The notes under the pieces are model-generated. The model saw only the letters and a program-made list of their open reading frames with translations. It was not told the origin of the DNA and did not search any database. Below, one piece after another: positions 32,640-41,004 of a stretch of 64,000 bases of DNA (its first letter is position 1; the number at the start of each line of letters is the position of its first letter). The translations under genes were made by a program, and so were the position numbers. The stretch comes from JAOAGA01 sp964540515 (lineage in GTDB: Bacteria; CALINM01), in contig CAZIMS010000003.1 in NCBI GenBank assembly GCA_964540515.1, forward strand, positions 62,001 to 126,000. Direction: 5' to 3'.

Positions 32640-35125
32640 TGTCAAAAGAGTTTAAATATATATTAATTGTGTTTTTTGCCTATATTATCCTTTCCCATCT
32701 CTTCTTTTTTAAGCTTCTTACTCCAGGATATAGCGTTTTTGGAACGGACAAACAAGTTCAGGGGCAGGTTTTCGCTGAGACCGTTAAAGAAAAGGAAAAA
32801 ACAGGAGATTTTCCCTGGTGGACCAATGATATTTTAGGCGGTATGCCGACACAGGCAAGCTTTTTTACAAATAAGAGGTTGTTAGATAAATTTTTTTCTA
32901 TTGTTTCTTATCCCTTTTTCTTTATACCTAGCAAGTTGTCAAAATATCTAACGGATGAATATGCTTATGTTTGGTGGTTTGCTTATTTTGGTTTTTTTAT
33001 GTTTCTATATTTAAGACATTTGGGGTGTTCTTATTTTTCATCCTTTTTAGGTGGTATTGCCTTTTTATCCTGCACAGGTTTGGTATCCCTTTTTTACGTA
33101 GGGCATCATAGTGGTAAAGTGCCTGTTATTGGGATTATGCCTTTAATACTTTATTTTTTAAATTTAGCCTTTGATAAAAAGAGGGCTTTCATATTCTTTG
33201 CATTAGCAGGCTTTTTCTACGCCTATACGATGTCATGGCATATCCAGATTTTTTTCCTGCTATCTGTAGCTCTTGTAATTTATCTTTTTTTTAAGATTCT
33301 TTTTGATTATCTGGAGAAAAAGGATTTAAAAAGGGCAGGCAAGCTTATTGTTTTTAGCGGATTTTTGGTTGCCATGGGTTTTATGCTCAACGCCGATCAG
33401 CTTTTGCCTCGTCTTGAGTTTAAGAAATACACACACAGAGGCACCGAATCACAAGTTTCTGAGATGGATAAGGCAGCTATGCCAGGGGTGGATGCTGACT
33501 TACAGAAATACTACTTTGTTACCTCTTTTTCTCAGCCGCCAGAGGATTTGCTTGGGCTTTTTATGAGATACCCCTTTGGAATGGGTAAGCCTTACGGTGG
33601 GGTTTTAAAAGAAGTGGAAGATATTCCCTATTATCGAGGTAGGTATGAGCTTAGACTTAGCCTTGAGTATGTAGGGGTCTTTGTCTTTATCCTTGCTATT
33701 CTTGGGGCTATAAAATACATAGGAATGCGAGAGGTTAAGCTTATAGTGATACTTGGTATTGCTTCGCTATGGCTTAGTCTCGGTAAGTATACTTTTCTAT
33801 TTGATATCCTTTATAAAATGCCTGGCTTTAAAAACTTTCGCATACCCTTGGTCTATATTATGGTTAGTTATTTTTCCTTTGCTGCACTCGCTGCCTTTGG
33901 TGCTAATTATATTGAAGATTATATTAAAAAAGGTGCCAATGGCTTGCTAAAAAGCTTCTTTTATGTCTTATCAGCTATAACTATTATTCTTGGTATTCTT
34001 GCCTTGTGGGGCAGCTTTTTTGAGAGAGAGACTATAGAGTTTCTCGTTAGTTTCGAGCTTGTAAGGGAGATGCTTTGGGGAATATATCAAGATATTTTTC
34101 ATAGATACGCCCTATTTATGTATAATCTTTATTATCTCGTTGGGGCGCTGATTGTTACTTCTATTTTTATCTATCTGGTCATAAAAAAGTTTGTTCCTCT
34201 TAAGGTTGCTTATCTTCTGATTCCTCTTGCTATTGCTCTTGACCTTTGGACATTAAATAACAAATTTATTATTTTGATGCCAAAAACAGAAAACGTTCAA
34301 CAATATATGGGAGAGGATAATCTTGTTAAGTTTTTGAAAGAAGATAAAAGCCCCTTTAGGATAAAAAGCACAGTAGATGAAGTTAATAACAGATGGGTTG
34401 TATTTGGTATCTCTAATATAGAAGGCTACCACCCAACGCCTCTTAAAAATTTTGAAGAGGTCTATTCTCTTGTTAATTTCTCTAATAATATTGATAGTCT
34501 TCTAAATATCAAATACTTAATATTAGATCCAAATGAACAGTTAACAAAAATTATTGAGAGTAACGCCTTGCTTAAAAATAAATATCAAAAAGTCTATGAA
34601 ACCACTATGTATTCAGTGGCAAGCAAGGGAGATAGGCCCGTTGTGGTTTTTAAGAATAATTATAATTTTGGAAGGGCTTTTTTTGTTTACAACTACGGGG
34701 TTGTAGATAGTAATGAAAAGGGACTTGCTATATTAGCTCACCACGAGTTTAACCCAAGAGAGATAGCCATTTTAAATGATAAACCCAAAAACCCATTACC
34801 ACTTCAAAAAGGGCAGAGGGAAAGGATTGAGTTTAAGACTTTAGAGCCTAATAGAGTTGAGCTTGAGGTAGAAAATGATGGAAATGCCTTACTTGTATAT
34901 AGCGAAAACTGGTACCCTGCTTGGAAGGCTTATATTGATGGCAAGCATGTTGAGCTTCTAAGAGCCTATAATACATTAAGAGCTATTTTTGTGCCAGCTG
35001 GTAAGCATAAAGTAGAGCTAAGATATGAGTCCGATACTCTTAGATTGGGAATGGTATTATTTTGGATAGGCTTTGGTGCTCTATTGATTGCTTTGGGTTA
35101 TGAAGTTTATAGGCTTAAACGTTAG
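32636..35125 (+). CDS. YfhO-family membrane protein (GT-C-like)
   Basis: The 829-residue protein has about 12-14 membrane helices over residues 8-550. An early loop contains GTDKQVQGQVFAET and WWTNDILGGMPTQ, as in YfhO proteins. The C-terminal 200 residues are extracytoplasmic and beta-rich and contain the family-typical LLVYSENWYPAWKAYIDG near 755-772 with a last helix at about 803-823. YfhO proteins resemble GT-C transferases that use polyprenyl-phosphate sugars, as shown for lipoteichoic acid decoration in Gram-positives. In this diderm it may modify or extend surface glycans (inference). The start overlaps the preceding gene by 4 bases. Confidence 0.85.
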   Translation: MMSKEFKYILIVFFAYIILSHLFFFKLLTPGYSVFGTDKQVQGQVFAETVKEKEKTGDFPWWTNDILGGMPTQASFFTNKRLLDKFFSIVSYPFFFIPSKLSKYLTDEYAYVWWFAYFGFFMFLYLRHLGCSYFSSFLGGIAFLSCTGLVSLFYVGHHSGKVPVIGIMPLILYFLNLAFDKKRAFIFFALAGFFYAYTMSWHIQIFFLLSVALVIYLFFKILFDYLEKKDLKRAGKLIVFSGFLVAMGFMLNADQLLPRLEFKKYTHRGTESQVSEMDKAAMPGVDADLQKYYFVTSFSQPPEDLLGLFMRYPFGMGKPYGGVLKEVEDIPYYRGRYELRLSLEYVGVFVFILAILGAIKYIGMREVKLIVILGIASLWLSLGKYTFLFDILYKMPGFKNFRIPLVYIMVSYFSFAALAAFGANYIEDYIKKGANGLLKSFFYVLSAITIILGILALWGSFFERETIEFLVSFELVREMLWGIYQDIFHRYALFMYNLYYLVGALIVTSIFIYLVIKKFVPLKVAYLLIPLAIALDLWTLNNKFIILMPKTENVQQYMGEDNLVKFLKEDKSPFRIKSTVDEVNNRWVVFGISNIEGYHPTPLKNFEEVYSLVNFSNNIDSLLNIKYLILDPNEQLTKIIESNALLKNKYQKVYETTMYSVASKGDRPVVVFKNNYNFGRAFFVYNYGVVDSNEKGLAILAHHEFNPREIAILNDKPKNPLPLQKGQRERIEFKTLEPNRVELEVENDGNALLVYSENWYPAWKAYIDGKHVELLRAYNTLRAIFVPAGKHKVELRYESDTLRLGMVLFWIGFGALLIALGYEVYRLKR

Positions 35126-35176
35126 TGTAAGTGAGTCTATGATTGTAGTTACTTCATCTAATTAGAGAGCCTTTAT

Positions 35177-36304
35177 ATGAGCAAAAGAGTAGCTATATTT
35201 ACTTCTACTTATAATAACATATATAGTGGGGTTGGTACATACGCAAGACTAATCGTTGAGAGTTTATTGAGTATAGGTTATGAGATTACAGTATTTAGCC
35301 CTGATTGTGATGACAATCCACCAAATTTTGTCAAGATAAAAAAACCAAGTATTAAGCTCTCCCCCAATAGCTGGCTTGAGTTAGCCTATATTTACAACAA
35401 TGTATTATCTAATTTTTCAAAAAAGTTTGATGTTATCCATTTCTTAGATGCCCGAGAGGGTTTTTTTGTTAGAAAAAATATTAAAGCCTTATTTATTGGT
35501 TCGGTTCATGACACCTATTCTTGGGACTTACAATCGAGGGCTATACTAAAGGAGTATTTCTTAGACTGGAAGGTTAGACTTATCTATTATACTCTTCTCT
35601 ATAATTTAGAAAAAAGGGCTTATAAAAAATTTGATCTACTGATATCCAATACAAATTATGTAAGAGATAGGTTAAAAGATTTTTATGATGCTGAAGAAAA
35701 AAAAGTTGAGACAGTCTATATACCTGTTCCATCAGATGATATTAAAGAGCTACAGAATGATAGGAAATATTCCAATATTATTAGTTTTGTTGGGGGTAAC
35801 TTTCAAAGGAAGGGGTTATTGCAATTAGTTAAGGCTGTAAAGATGTTAAGAGATGAAGGATTGCCATTAAAAATAGTTGTGGCTGGAAGAGATAATAATC
35901 AGAGGTTAATTGAAAAGTGGATAAAAGATAATAAATACGAAGGTATTGTTGAGTTTAGAGGGCATCTTAAGAGAAATGAGGTTTTTGATTTATTAGATAA
36001 AAGCGATGTCTTTGCAATGCCGTCTATTACAGAGGCCTTTGGTCTTGTATATTTAGAAGCTATGTGTCGTGGTATACCAGTTATTGGCTCTGCTCAAGGT
36101 GGCACAAAGGAGCTTATAATAGATGGTTGGAATGGCTATTTGGCAAACCCCTATGATGTAGCAAATATAGCCGAAAAGATAAAGCTGGCTTTAGATAGAC
36201 TAAATAGGATACGATTAATTAAAAATGGCTTTACTACAGTAGAAAATTTTAATAAAAACAAGTTTATAGATGATATGAGAAATATCTATAGTAGTATATG
36301 GTAA
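35177..36304 (+). CDS. GT4-family glycosyltransferase
   Basis: A 375-residue GT-B enzyme. The N-terminal acceptor side has TYNNIYSGVGTYARL near 10-24. The donor side has ISFVGGNFQRKGLLQL near 203-218 and SITEAFGLVYLEAMCRGIPVI (near 281-301, by position) with the E-x7-E pair of GT4. It is the last gene of the polysaccharide locus. The 51 bases upstream and the 258 downstream have no clear terminator. Donor sugar unknown. Confidence 0.88.
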   Translation: MSKRVAIFTSTYNNIYSGVGTYARLIVESLLSIGYEITVFSPDCDDNPPNFVKIKKPSIKLSPNSWLELAYIYNNVLSNFSKKFDVIHFLDAREGFFVRKNIKALFIGSVHDTYSWDLQSRAILKEYFLDWKVRLIYYTLLYNLEKRAYKKFDLLISNTNYVRDRLKDFYDAEEKKVETVYIPVPSDDIKELQNDRKYSNIISFVGGNFQRKGLLQLVKAVKMLRDEGLPLKIVVAGRDNNQRLIEKWIKDNKYEGIVEFRGHLKRNEVFDLLDKSDVFAMPSITEAFGLVYLEAMCRGIPVIGSAQGGTKELIIDGWNGYLANPYDVANIAEKIKLALDRLNRIRLIKNGFTTVENFNKNKFIDDMRNIYSSIW

Positions 36305-36436
36305 TCTTTTGCTATCACCGATTGTTTTTTTTGCTACCGCCAGACTAAAATTTTGTAAATGTCACAGAGGTTATTACAATAATTTTTCCATGAAAAATCC
36401 AAAGAGTAAATAGACTGATGTATTGTCATATTAATA

Positions 36437-36478
36437 GGACATTTCTAAATGTGTAAAAAGCGGACATTTCTATTTGTG
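36437..36478. repeat. Imperfect 17-bp direct repeats, possible insertion-sequence end
   Basis: GGACATTTCTAAATGTG (36437-36453) and GGACATTTCTATTTGTG (36462-36478) differ at three positions and repeat with a 25-base period. Such spaced GGACATTTC repeats recall the ends of IS21/IS481-type elements, where the transposase binds twice. No transposase gene is present, so it could be a solo terminus left at the edge of the polysaccharide locus. The family link is from memory and untested. Confidence 0.4.
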
Positions 36479-36501
36479 GTTGACAAGGTATTAAAATTTT
36501 A

Positions 36502-36530
36502 TTGACAGGGGTTGTTTTTTAAAATAAAAT
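36502..36530 (+). promoter_or_regulatory. Strong sigma-70-type promoter of rplM-rpsI
   Basis: TTGACA (36502-36507), a 17-base spacer, then TAAAAT (36525-36530). This is a near-consensus promoter with a leader of about 25 bases that carries GAGGAG before the rplM ATG. It is what a ribosomal protein operon needs. Confidence 0.7.
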
Positions 36531-36562
36531 TACTTATCTAATTATCTTAGAGGAGTTATTTT

Positions 36563-36991
36563 ATGAAGACTTATTGGCCCAAAAGGGAGACCCTTAATAG
36601 AGAGTGGTATCTTGTTGATGCGAAAGATAAAGTGCTTGGTAGGTTGGCTACCAAGATAGCTGAGATTCTTATAGGAAAGAATAAACCTTACTTCACACCT
36701 TCCACTGATTGTGGTGATTTTGTTGTGGTTTTGAATGCAAAAGAGATCCTTCTTACCGGTAATAAACTAAAGGATAAGACTTATTATTGGCATACTGGTT
36801 ATCCTTCTGGTTTTAGATCAATAAGTGCAGAAAAGCTTCTGCAGGAAAAGCCCGAAGAGGTGTTGTGGAAAGCCGTATATGGGATGCTTCCAAAAAACAA
36901 ATTAAGAGATCATAGGATTAAGAGACTCAAGATATATGTTGGAAATGAGCATAAACACGCAGCTCAAAATCCAAAACCATTAAAGGATTAA
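36563..36991 (+). CDS. rplM: 50S ribosomal protein L13
   Basis: The 142-residue protein matches L13 throughout. It has WYLVDAKDKVLGRLATKIAEIL near 13-34 (by position), DCGDFVVVLNA near 49-59, YYWHTGYPSGFR near 74-85 and the signature AVYGMLPKNKLR near 109-120. L13 is an early assembly protein of the large subunit. It is followed 13 bases later by rpsI, the conserved pair in most bacteria. The transcript probably continues into argC. Confidence 0.98.
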   Translation: MKTYWPKRETLNREWYLVDAKDKVLGRLATKIAEILIGKNKPYFTPSTDCGDFVVVLNAKEILLTGNKLKDKTYYWHTGYPSGFRSISAEKLLQEKPEEVLWKAVYGMLPKNKLRDHRIKRLKIYVGNEHKHAAQNPKPLKD

Positions 36992-37004
36992 GGAGCTTTA
37001 TTGT

Positions 37005-37397
37005 ATGGTTGAGAAAAGATTTTATGGTACAGGACGGAGAAAAAGGGCAGTTGCAAGGGTCTGGCTTAAGCAGGGTACAGGTAGTATTTTCGTTAACAAG
37101 GTTAAGGTAGACGAATATTTTAAATACCCCGTTGCTTTGAAGATGATTAAAGATCCCTTAATGCTTGCTAATATGTTAAGTAGTTTTGATATCTATGCAA
37201 CTGTATCTGGTGGTGGCATATTAGGGCAGGCTGGTGCATTGAGACATGGAATCACAAGGGCTCTTCTTAATTTTAATCCTGAGTTAAAACCTTTGTTGAA
37301 GAAAGCTGGTTTTGTTACCAGAGATCCGAGAGAGGTAGAGAGAAAAAAATACGGAAGGCCAAAGGCAAGAAAGAGATTCCAGTTCTCCAAACGTTAA
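37005..37397 (+). CDS. rpsI: 30S ribosomal protein S9
   Basis: The 130-residue protein is a full S9. It opens YGTGRRKRAVARVWL near 7-21, has GGGILGQAGALRHGITRAL (near 68-86, by position) and ends in the basic tail KKYGRPKARKRFQFSKR. The last residues reach the decoding centre next to tRNA in the P site. The Shine-Dalgarno AAGGAG precedes the ATG. It ends 15 bases before argC, an unusual partner for this ribosomal pair but found in several low-GC anaerobes (recollection). Confidence 0.98.
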   Translation: MVEKRFYGTGRRKRAVARVWLKQGTGSIFVNKVKVDEYFKYPVALKMIKDPLMLANMLSSFDIYATVSGGGILGQAGALRHGITRALLNFNPELKPLLKKAGFVTRDPREVERKKYGRPKARKRFQFSKR

Positions 37398-37412
37398 GAC
37401 TGGAGACATATT

Positions 37413-38438
37413 TTGTATAAAGTTGCTATAATAGGCGCAACAGGTTACACAGGTGCCGAGCTGGTAAGGATACTGGCTCGGCATTCTTTTATTAACATAT
37501 CATATTTAACGACCCAACAGTACATAGGTAAAAGCTTTTCCGAAATATTTCCTGCCTTTAAAGGAATTTGTGACATTAAACTAAATGAGTTAGTATTGTC
37601 AGAGATTGATGCTGATATTGTCTTTACTGCGCTTCCCCATCATGAATCTTATAGAGTCGTTGAACCATTAATCTCAAGGGGGTTAAAGGTTATTGATTTA
37701 AGTGCAGATTTTCGGTTTAAAAACTATGAGAGATATAAAAAATGGTATGGAGAGCATCCATCTTTTGGCTTATCAGAAAAGGCAGTTTATGGGTTGCCTG
37801 AGTTATTTAAAGAAAACATTAAAAATGCCCATTTGGTGGGGAATCCTGGATGCTATCCGACTTCTGCTATAATACCACTTTATCCTTTAGTAAAAGAGGG
37901 CATAATAGATAGTAGTGGAATTGTTGTTGACAGCAAATCTGGTGTCACAGGAGCAGGGAGAGGATTAAGTTTAAAGACCCATTTTTGCGAAGTCTATGGT
38001 GGTTTTAAAGCTTATAACGTAACTCAACATAGGCATCAACCAGAGATGGAAGAGGTCTTAGAAAATACAGGAAAAAGTGTTTCCCTATTATTTACCCCCC
38101 ATTTACTGCCAATAAAAAGAGGTATTTTAACAACAACCTATTCTAACCTTTCAAAGAATGTTTCAGTTAATGATATATACGATCTATATAAGTCATATTA
38201 CTGTAAAGAGCCTTTTGTAAGGATTTTTGAAGATGAGCCACCTACAATAGAAGGAGTTGTGGGTAGTAACTATGTAGATATCTTCGCAAGAGTGGATAGT
38301 AGTACAAAAAAAATCATTACAATCTCAAGCCTTGATAATCTAACGAAGGGGGCAAGCGGTCAGGCAGTACAGAATATGAATATAATGTTAGGTTTAGATG
38401 AAAAAGAAGGCTTGCATCTAATCCCCTTATATCCTTAA
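37413..38438 (+). CDS. argC: N-acetyl-gamma-glutamyl-phosphate reductase
   Basis: The 341-residue enzyme reduces N-acetylglutamyl phosphate to the semialdehyde with NADPH in arginine synthesis. The NADP motif GATGYTGAEL is near residues 8-17. The catalytic cysteine lies in GNPGCYPTSAI near 145-155, and the C-terminal half has TPHLLPIKRGILTT near 222-235. The start is a TTG with TGGAG 7 bases before it; no ATG fits the conserved N-terminus. It probably shares the rplM-rpsI promoter. No other arg genes are nearby. The pilin gene follows after a short gap with its own promoter. Confidence 0.95.
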   Translation: MYKVAIIGATGYTGAELVRILARHSFINISYLTTQQYIGKSFSEIFPAFKGICDIKLNELVLSEIDADIVFTALPHHESYRVVEPLISRGLKVIDLSADFRFKNYERYKKWYGEHPSFGLSEKAVYGLPELFKENIKNAHLVGNPGCYPTSAIIPLYPLVKEGIIDSSGIVVDSKSGVTGAGRGLSLKTHFCEVYGGFKAYNVTQHRHQPEMEEVLENTGKSVSLLFTPHLLPIKRGILTTTYSNLSKNVSVNDIYDLYKSYYCKEPFVRIFEDEPPTIEGVVGSNYVDIFARVDSSTKKIITISSLDNLTKGASGQAVQNMNIMLGLDEKEGLHLIPLYP

Positions 38439-38454
38439 GATATTTTAAGATTTG

Positions 38455-38470
38455 TGGCACATTAAGTGCT
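38455..38470 (+). promoter_or_regulatory. Sigma-54 (-24/-12) promoter of the first pilin gene
   Basis: TGGCAC (38455-38460), five bases, then GTGCT (38466-38470). The invariant GG and GC are exactly 10 bases apart. The -24 half is perfect; the -12 half is TTGC with its first base changed. Transcription should start near 38481, just before the ATG at 38484. Sigma-54 with PilR drives pilA in several proteobacteria. Confidence 0.65.
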
Positions 38471-38483
38471 ACGCTAAATAAAA

Positions 38484-38870
38484 ATGAAAAAAGATGGCTT
38501 TACTCTTGTCGAGTTGCTAATAGTTGTTGCGATAATCGCAGTCCTTGCGGCAATTGCAATACCGCAGATGTATAAATATTTAGTTAGAGTAAAGATCGCT
38601 ACATTGAATTCAGATCTTACTCTTGCATATAGAGCAGCTCAGGGTTATCTTATGGAGCACGAGGGGGGAGCTGCTGTAGTAAGTTATGAGAGTTCTTTAA
38701 TTAAACATGGTTTCAAAAGATCAAATAGCATAGAGATAATAAATATTAATATGTCTGTTAATGACGGGGAGATTAGATTGAAACATATTGGCCTTGATTT
38801 AACGTCAGTAGATACTAATGAGGGGTATATAAAATACGATGGTGAAAAGTTTTTGCCAAAACCTAAATAG
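38484..38870 (+). CDS. Type IV pilin (first of two)
   Basis: A 128-residue prepilin with a very short leader MKKDG, cleavage before the methylated Phe in GFTLVELLIVVAIIAVLAAI (residues 5-24) and the essential Glu at position 5 of the mature protein. The hydrophobic alpha-1 helix is complete. The C-terminal domain is small and has no cysteine pair, so it lacks a classical D-loop disulfide. It is exported by the type II/IV pilus machinery, cleaved by PilD and polymerised by PilB. No Shine-Dalgarno precedes the ATG, and the predicted transcription start is only about 3 bases away, so the mRNA may be leaderless. It may be a minor pilin or an alternative subunit. Confidence 0.9.
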   Translation: MKKDGFTLVELLIVVAIIAVLAAIAIPQMYKYLVRVKIATLNSDLTLAYRAAQGYLMEHEGGAAVVSYESSLIKHGFKRSNSIEIININMSVNDGEIRLKHIGLDLTSVDTNEGYIKYDGEKFLPKPK

Positions 38871-38884
38871 GCACAGAGATTGCT
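38869..38884 (+). promoter_or_regulatory. Sigma-54 (-24/-12) promoter of the second pilin gene
   Basis: AGGCAC (38869-38874), AGAGA, then TTGCT (38880-38884). GG and GC are again 10 bases apart and the -12 half is perfect. The element overlaps the stop codon of the first pilin. The expected start is near 38895, giving a 29-base leader with AAGGAGG at 38909-38915. Confidence 0.7.
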
Positions 38885-38923
38885 TAGTTTTAAAATAAAA
38901 TAACAAAGAAGGAGGTGAGTTAT

Positions 38924-39361
38924 ATGAAGAAAGAAAAAGGTTTTACATTAGTTGAGCTTTTGATAGTTGTTGCTATCATCGGTATCCTGGCAGCAATTGC
39001 GATCCCTCAGTTTAACAAGTACAAAGTAAGAGGTTATGTAGCTGCATTAAGGTCTGACCTTAAAAATGCCCACACTGCAGGCTCTTCTTACCTGACAGAT
39101 TTTCCAAATTCAACCGTAGATAGCGCTGGAAAATTACAACGCGGCGGCTGGAAGGCATCACAAAACATAACTTTTAAAGTGGGCAATATGGGCACGGCTG
39201 CAGGCTCTATTGTTTTGAACAGCACAAATATTAATGAGACCAATGTAGCTCCAGCGACTACACCTACTGGTTATACGTGGCAGATGGCTGCCCCTACTGC
39301 CACCAGCGCAGATGGCGAAGTTCAGTATGATGGTACGTCTGCCGTTCCTGTTGTAAAATAG
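38924..39361 (+). CDS. pilA: Major type IV pilin
   Basis: A 145-residue prepilin: leader MKKEKG, then FTLVELLIVVAIIGILAAIA (residues 7-26) with Glu at mature position 5. The remaining 110 residues are Ala/Thr/Ser/Gly-rich and lack cysteines, common in abundant pilins. The strong AAGGAGG at 38909-38915 and the ATG at 38924 decide the start; an upstream in-frame GTG at 38915 overlaps the Shine-Dalgarno and is unlikely. A strong intrinsic terminator follows the stop by about 25 bases. Good ribosome binding, its own sigma-54 element and the terminator all suit a highly expressed major subunit. Confidence 0.93.
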   Translation: MKKEKGFTLVELLIVVAIIGILAAIAIPQFNKYKVRGYVAALRSDLKNAHTAGSSYLTDFPNSTVDSAGKLQRGGWKASQNITFKVGNMGTAAGSIVLNSTNINETNVAPATTPTGYTWQMAAPTATSADGEVQYDGTSAVPVVK

Positions 39362-39384
39362 TATTTTACTTTTTTATTTCAAAG

Positions 39385-39410
39385 AAGGAGGAGGCAACTC
39401 CTCCTTTTTT
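39385..39410 (+). terminator. Intrinsic terminator after pilA
   Basis: A perfect 9-bp stem, AAGGAGGAG (39385-39393) and CTCCTCCTT (39398-39406), closes a GCAA tetraloop of GNRA type and runs into a T tract. It should stop the pilin transcript. Confidence 0.9.
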
Positions 39411-39428
39411 ATTTCAAGTCTGAATATC

Positions 39429-40961
39429 GTGAAAAAGTCGGCTATAATTTTTTTCTTGTTTTTTCTACTTCTTTTTGCAATCTTTGCCTTTTTGCCGCCT
39501 TACGAAAGAGACGAGCTTGTATATCAGTTGGCAATACCAAAGTTCTGGGCTGAAAATGGCTTATTAGACTTAGATTTTTCTCATTATTCATACTATCCGT
39601 GGCTGCCCTTTGTTTTTAATGTTTTTTTTCTTTCCACTGGCTTTGTTTCTTTATCCCACCTATTTCATCTTTTGTTTGGACTTATGACCGCTTATCTAAT
39701 ATGTTCACAAATTGAGGATAGGCGAGTTGGTTGGTTAATGGCACTTTTATTTATCACATTACAGCCTTTTTTAAGGTTTAGTTATGTTGCCTATTCTGAT
39801 TTTTATCTTTTGTTCTTTTTAACAGCGGCCTTTATTTTTATAAAAAAATGGCATGAGCTTGAAAGAAAAGATTTTTTTTATCTATCGGCATTATTGTGCG
39901 GCCTTGGGCTTAACTGCAAATATAATATGCTCCTTGTGGCGTTGCTTTTTTATTTTTTATTATTATGGCTTACCTATATTAAAGATGAAAACTTTAAAAG
40001 AAGTGTTAAATATACTATTGTTTTTTTTGCAATAAGTTTTGTTGTTTTCATCCCATTTTTATTAAAAAACTGGATTTTGACTGAAAACCCTTTATATCCT
40101 TTTTTTATTAACATGATCCCTACGGCTAACCCCTATCAGTTTGTAAACGTATCGCATTTTCTATTTAGAAAGTTTTTTTATGAAGAAAGCTTATTGGAGA
40201 TACTTGCTACACCTTTGTTGGTCTTCTTTTATGGTGTTGAAAATAACATTCAGTTTTTTGATGGCGTCTTAAACCCCTTTTTTGTGATTTTCCCAACTAT
40301 TGCGGTTTTCGCAATGAAAGATAAAATGATTACAGTATTGTTTATCTTTGGGTGGCTTTATAACTATTTTGTGTTGTTTTTGGAGCCTGTTTCGGCGAGG
40401 TTTTTACTGCCATCTATTCCAATATTTGCATATATTTCGGGACAATATATATCTAATCTTAACCTTTCAGGTAAAAGGTTGGTGGTTATCTTTCTACCAT
40501 TTTTAATTTTTAATCTCTATTATGGTGGTAAGCATATTGTTGATAAAGACAAATGGCTCTATTTATCTGGCAAAATAACAAAAGAGGAGTTTCTGGAAAG
40601 AAAATGTCCCGATTATAAAAGTATTAAGTTTATAAATGAAAATACAAAAAAAGATGCTAAAATATTTTATCTTTTCTCAGGGCAAAGAACTTATTATTTA
40701 GAGAGAGATTTTATATATGATAGTTTTAACGATGGTAGATTGTTTAAAAGAGTTTTTAATAATGCAGTGGATGAAGAAGATTTTAGGTTAAAGGTTAAAA
40801 AATTAGGTGTTACCCATTTTTTTATAAGAGAAGACCTATTTGTTGGCTATTTAGAAGAAAATTTTAATGAAAAAGAGTTAGAAATTATAAAAAAATTTTT
40901 TGCTAAATTTGCAAGAGAAATTTATAGAGATAGAGTCTTTGTTGTTTTAGAAATCGATTAA
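39429..40961 (+). CDS. GT-C fold membrane glycosyltransferase (GT39/ArnT-like)
   Basis: The 510-residue protein has about 10-12 membrane helices over residues 5-370 and an extracytoplasmic tail. After the first helix it has PPYERDELVYQLAIPKFW (near 22-39). The E-R-D motif is the equivalent of the catalytic acidic loop in GT39/ArnT/PMT enzymes, which transfer sugars from polyprenyl phosphate to periplasmic acceptors. It starts at GTG only 19 bases after the pilA terminator, with no room for a promoter in between, so it depends on read-through or a promoter inside the terminator region. Its place between pilA and the PilGHI-like genes makes pilin glycosylation a plausible role (inference). Confidence 0.75.
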   Translation: MKKSAIIFFLFFLLLFAIFAFLPPYERDELVYQLAIPKFWAENGLLDLDFSHYSYYPWLPFVFNVFFLSTGFVSLSHLFHLLFGLMTAYLICSQIEDRRVGWLMALLFITLQPFLRFSYVAYSDFYLLFFLTAAFIFIKKWHELERKDFFYLSALLCGLGLNCKYNMLLVALLFYFLLLWLTYIKDENFKRSVKYTIVFFAISFVVFIPFLLKNWILTENPLYPFFINMIPTANPYQFVNVSHFLFRKFFYEESLLEILATPLLVFFYGVENNIQFFDGVLNPFFVIFPTIAVFAMKDKMITVLFIFGWLYNYFVLFLEPVSARFLLPSIPIFAYISGQYISNLNLSGKRLVVIFLPFLIFNLYYGGKHIVDKDKWLYLSGKITKEEFLERKCPDYKSIKFINENTKKDAKIFYLFSGQRTYYLERDFIYDSFNDGRLFKRVFNNAVDEEDFRLKVKKLGVTHFFIREDLFVGYLEENFNEKELEIIKKFFAKFAREIYRDRVFVVLEID

Positions 40962-40968
40962 TATAATA

Positions 40969-40997
40969 TTGAAATTTGACCAGTCTATACATATATT
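40969..40997 (+). promoter_or_regulatory. Promoter for the ABC transporter operon
   Basis: TTGAAA (40969-40974), a 17-base spacer, then TATATT (40992-40997). The expected start is at or next to the ATG at 41005, and no Shine-Dalgarno is present, so the mRNA would be leaderless. A second -35-like TTGACC (40976-40981) exists with poorer spacing. Confidence 0.5.
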
Positions 40998-41004
40998 ATA
41001 AATT

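Noticed and set aside
36300..36440. Terminator at the end of the polysaccharide locus
   Set aside because: There are T runs after the last glycosyltransferase but I find no stem with enough pairs before them.
38915..38923. GTG start for the major pilin
   Set aside because: It overlaps the Shine-Dalgarno AAGGAGG; the ATG at 38924 has ideal spacing and gives the usual short leader.
38484..39361. Split PilA-N/PilA-C pilin as in Geobacter
   Set aside because: Both proteins have a complete prepilin leader and alpha-1 helix, so they are two pilins, not two halves.
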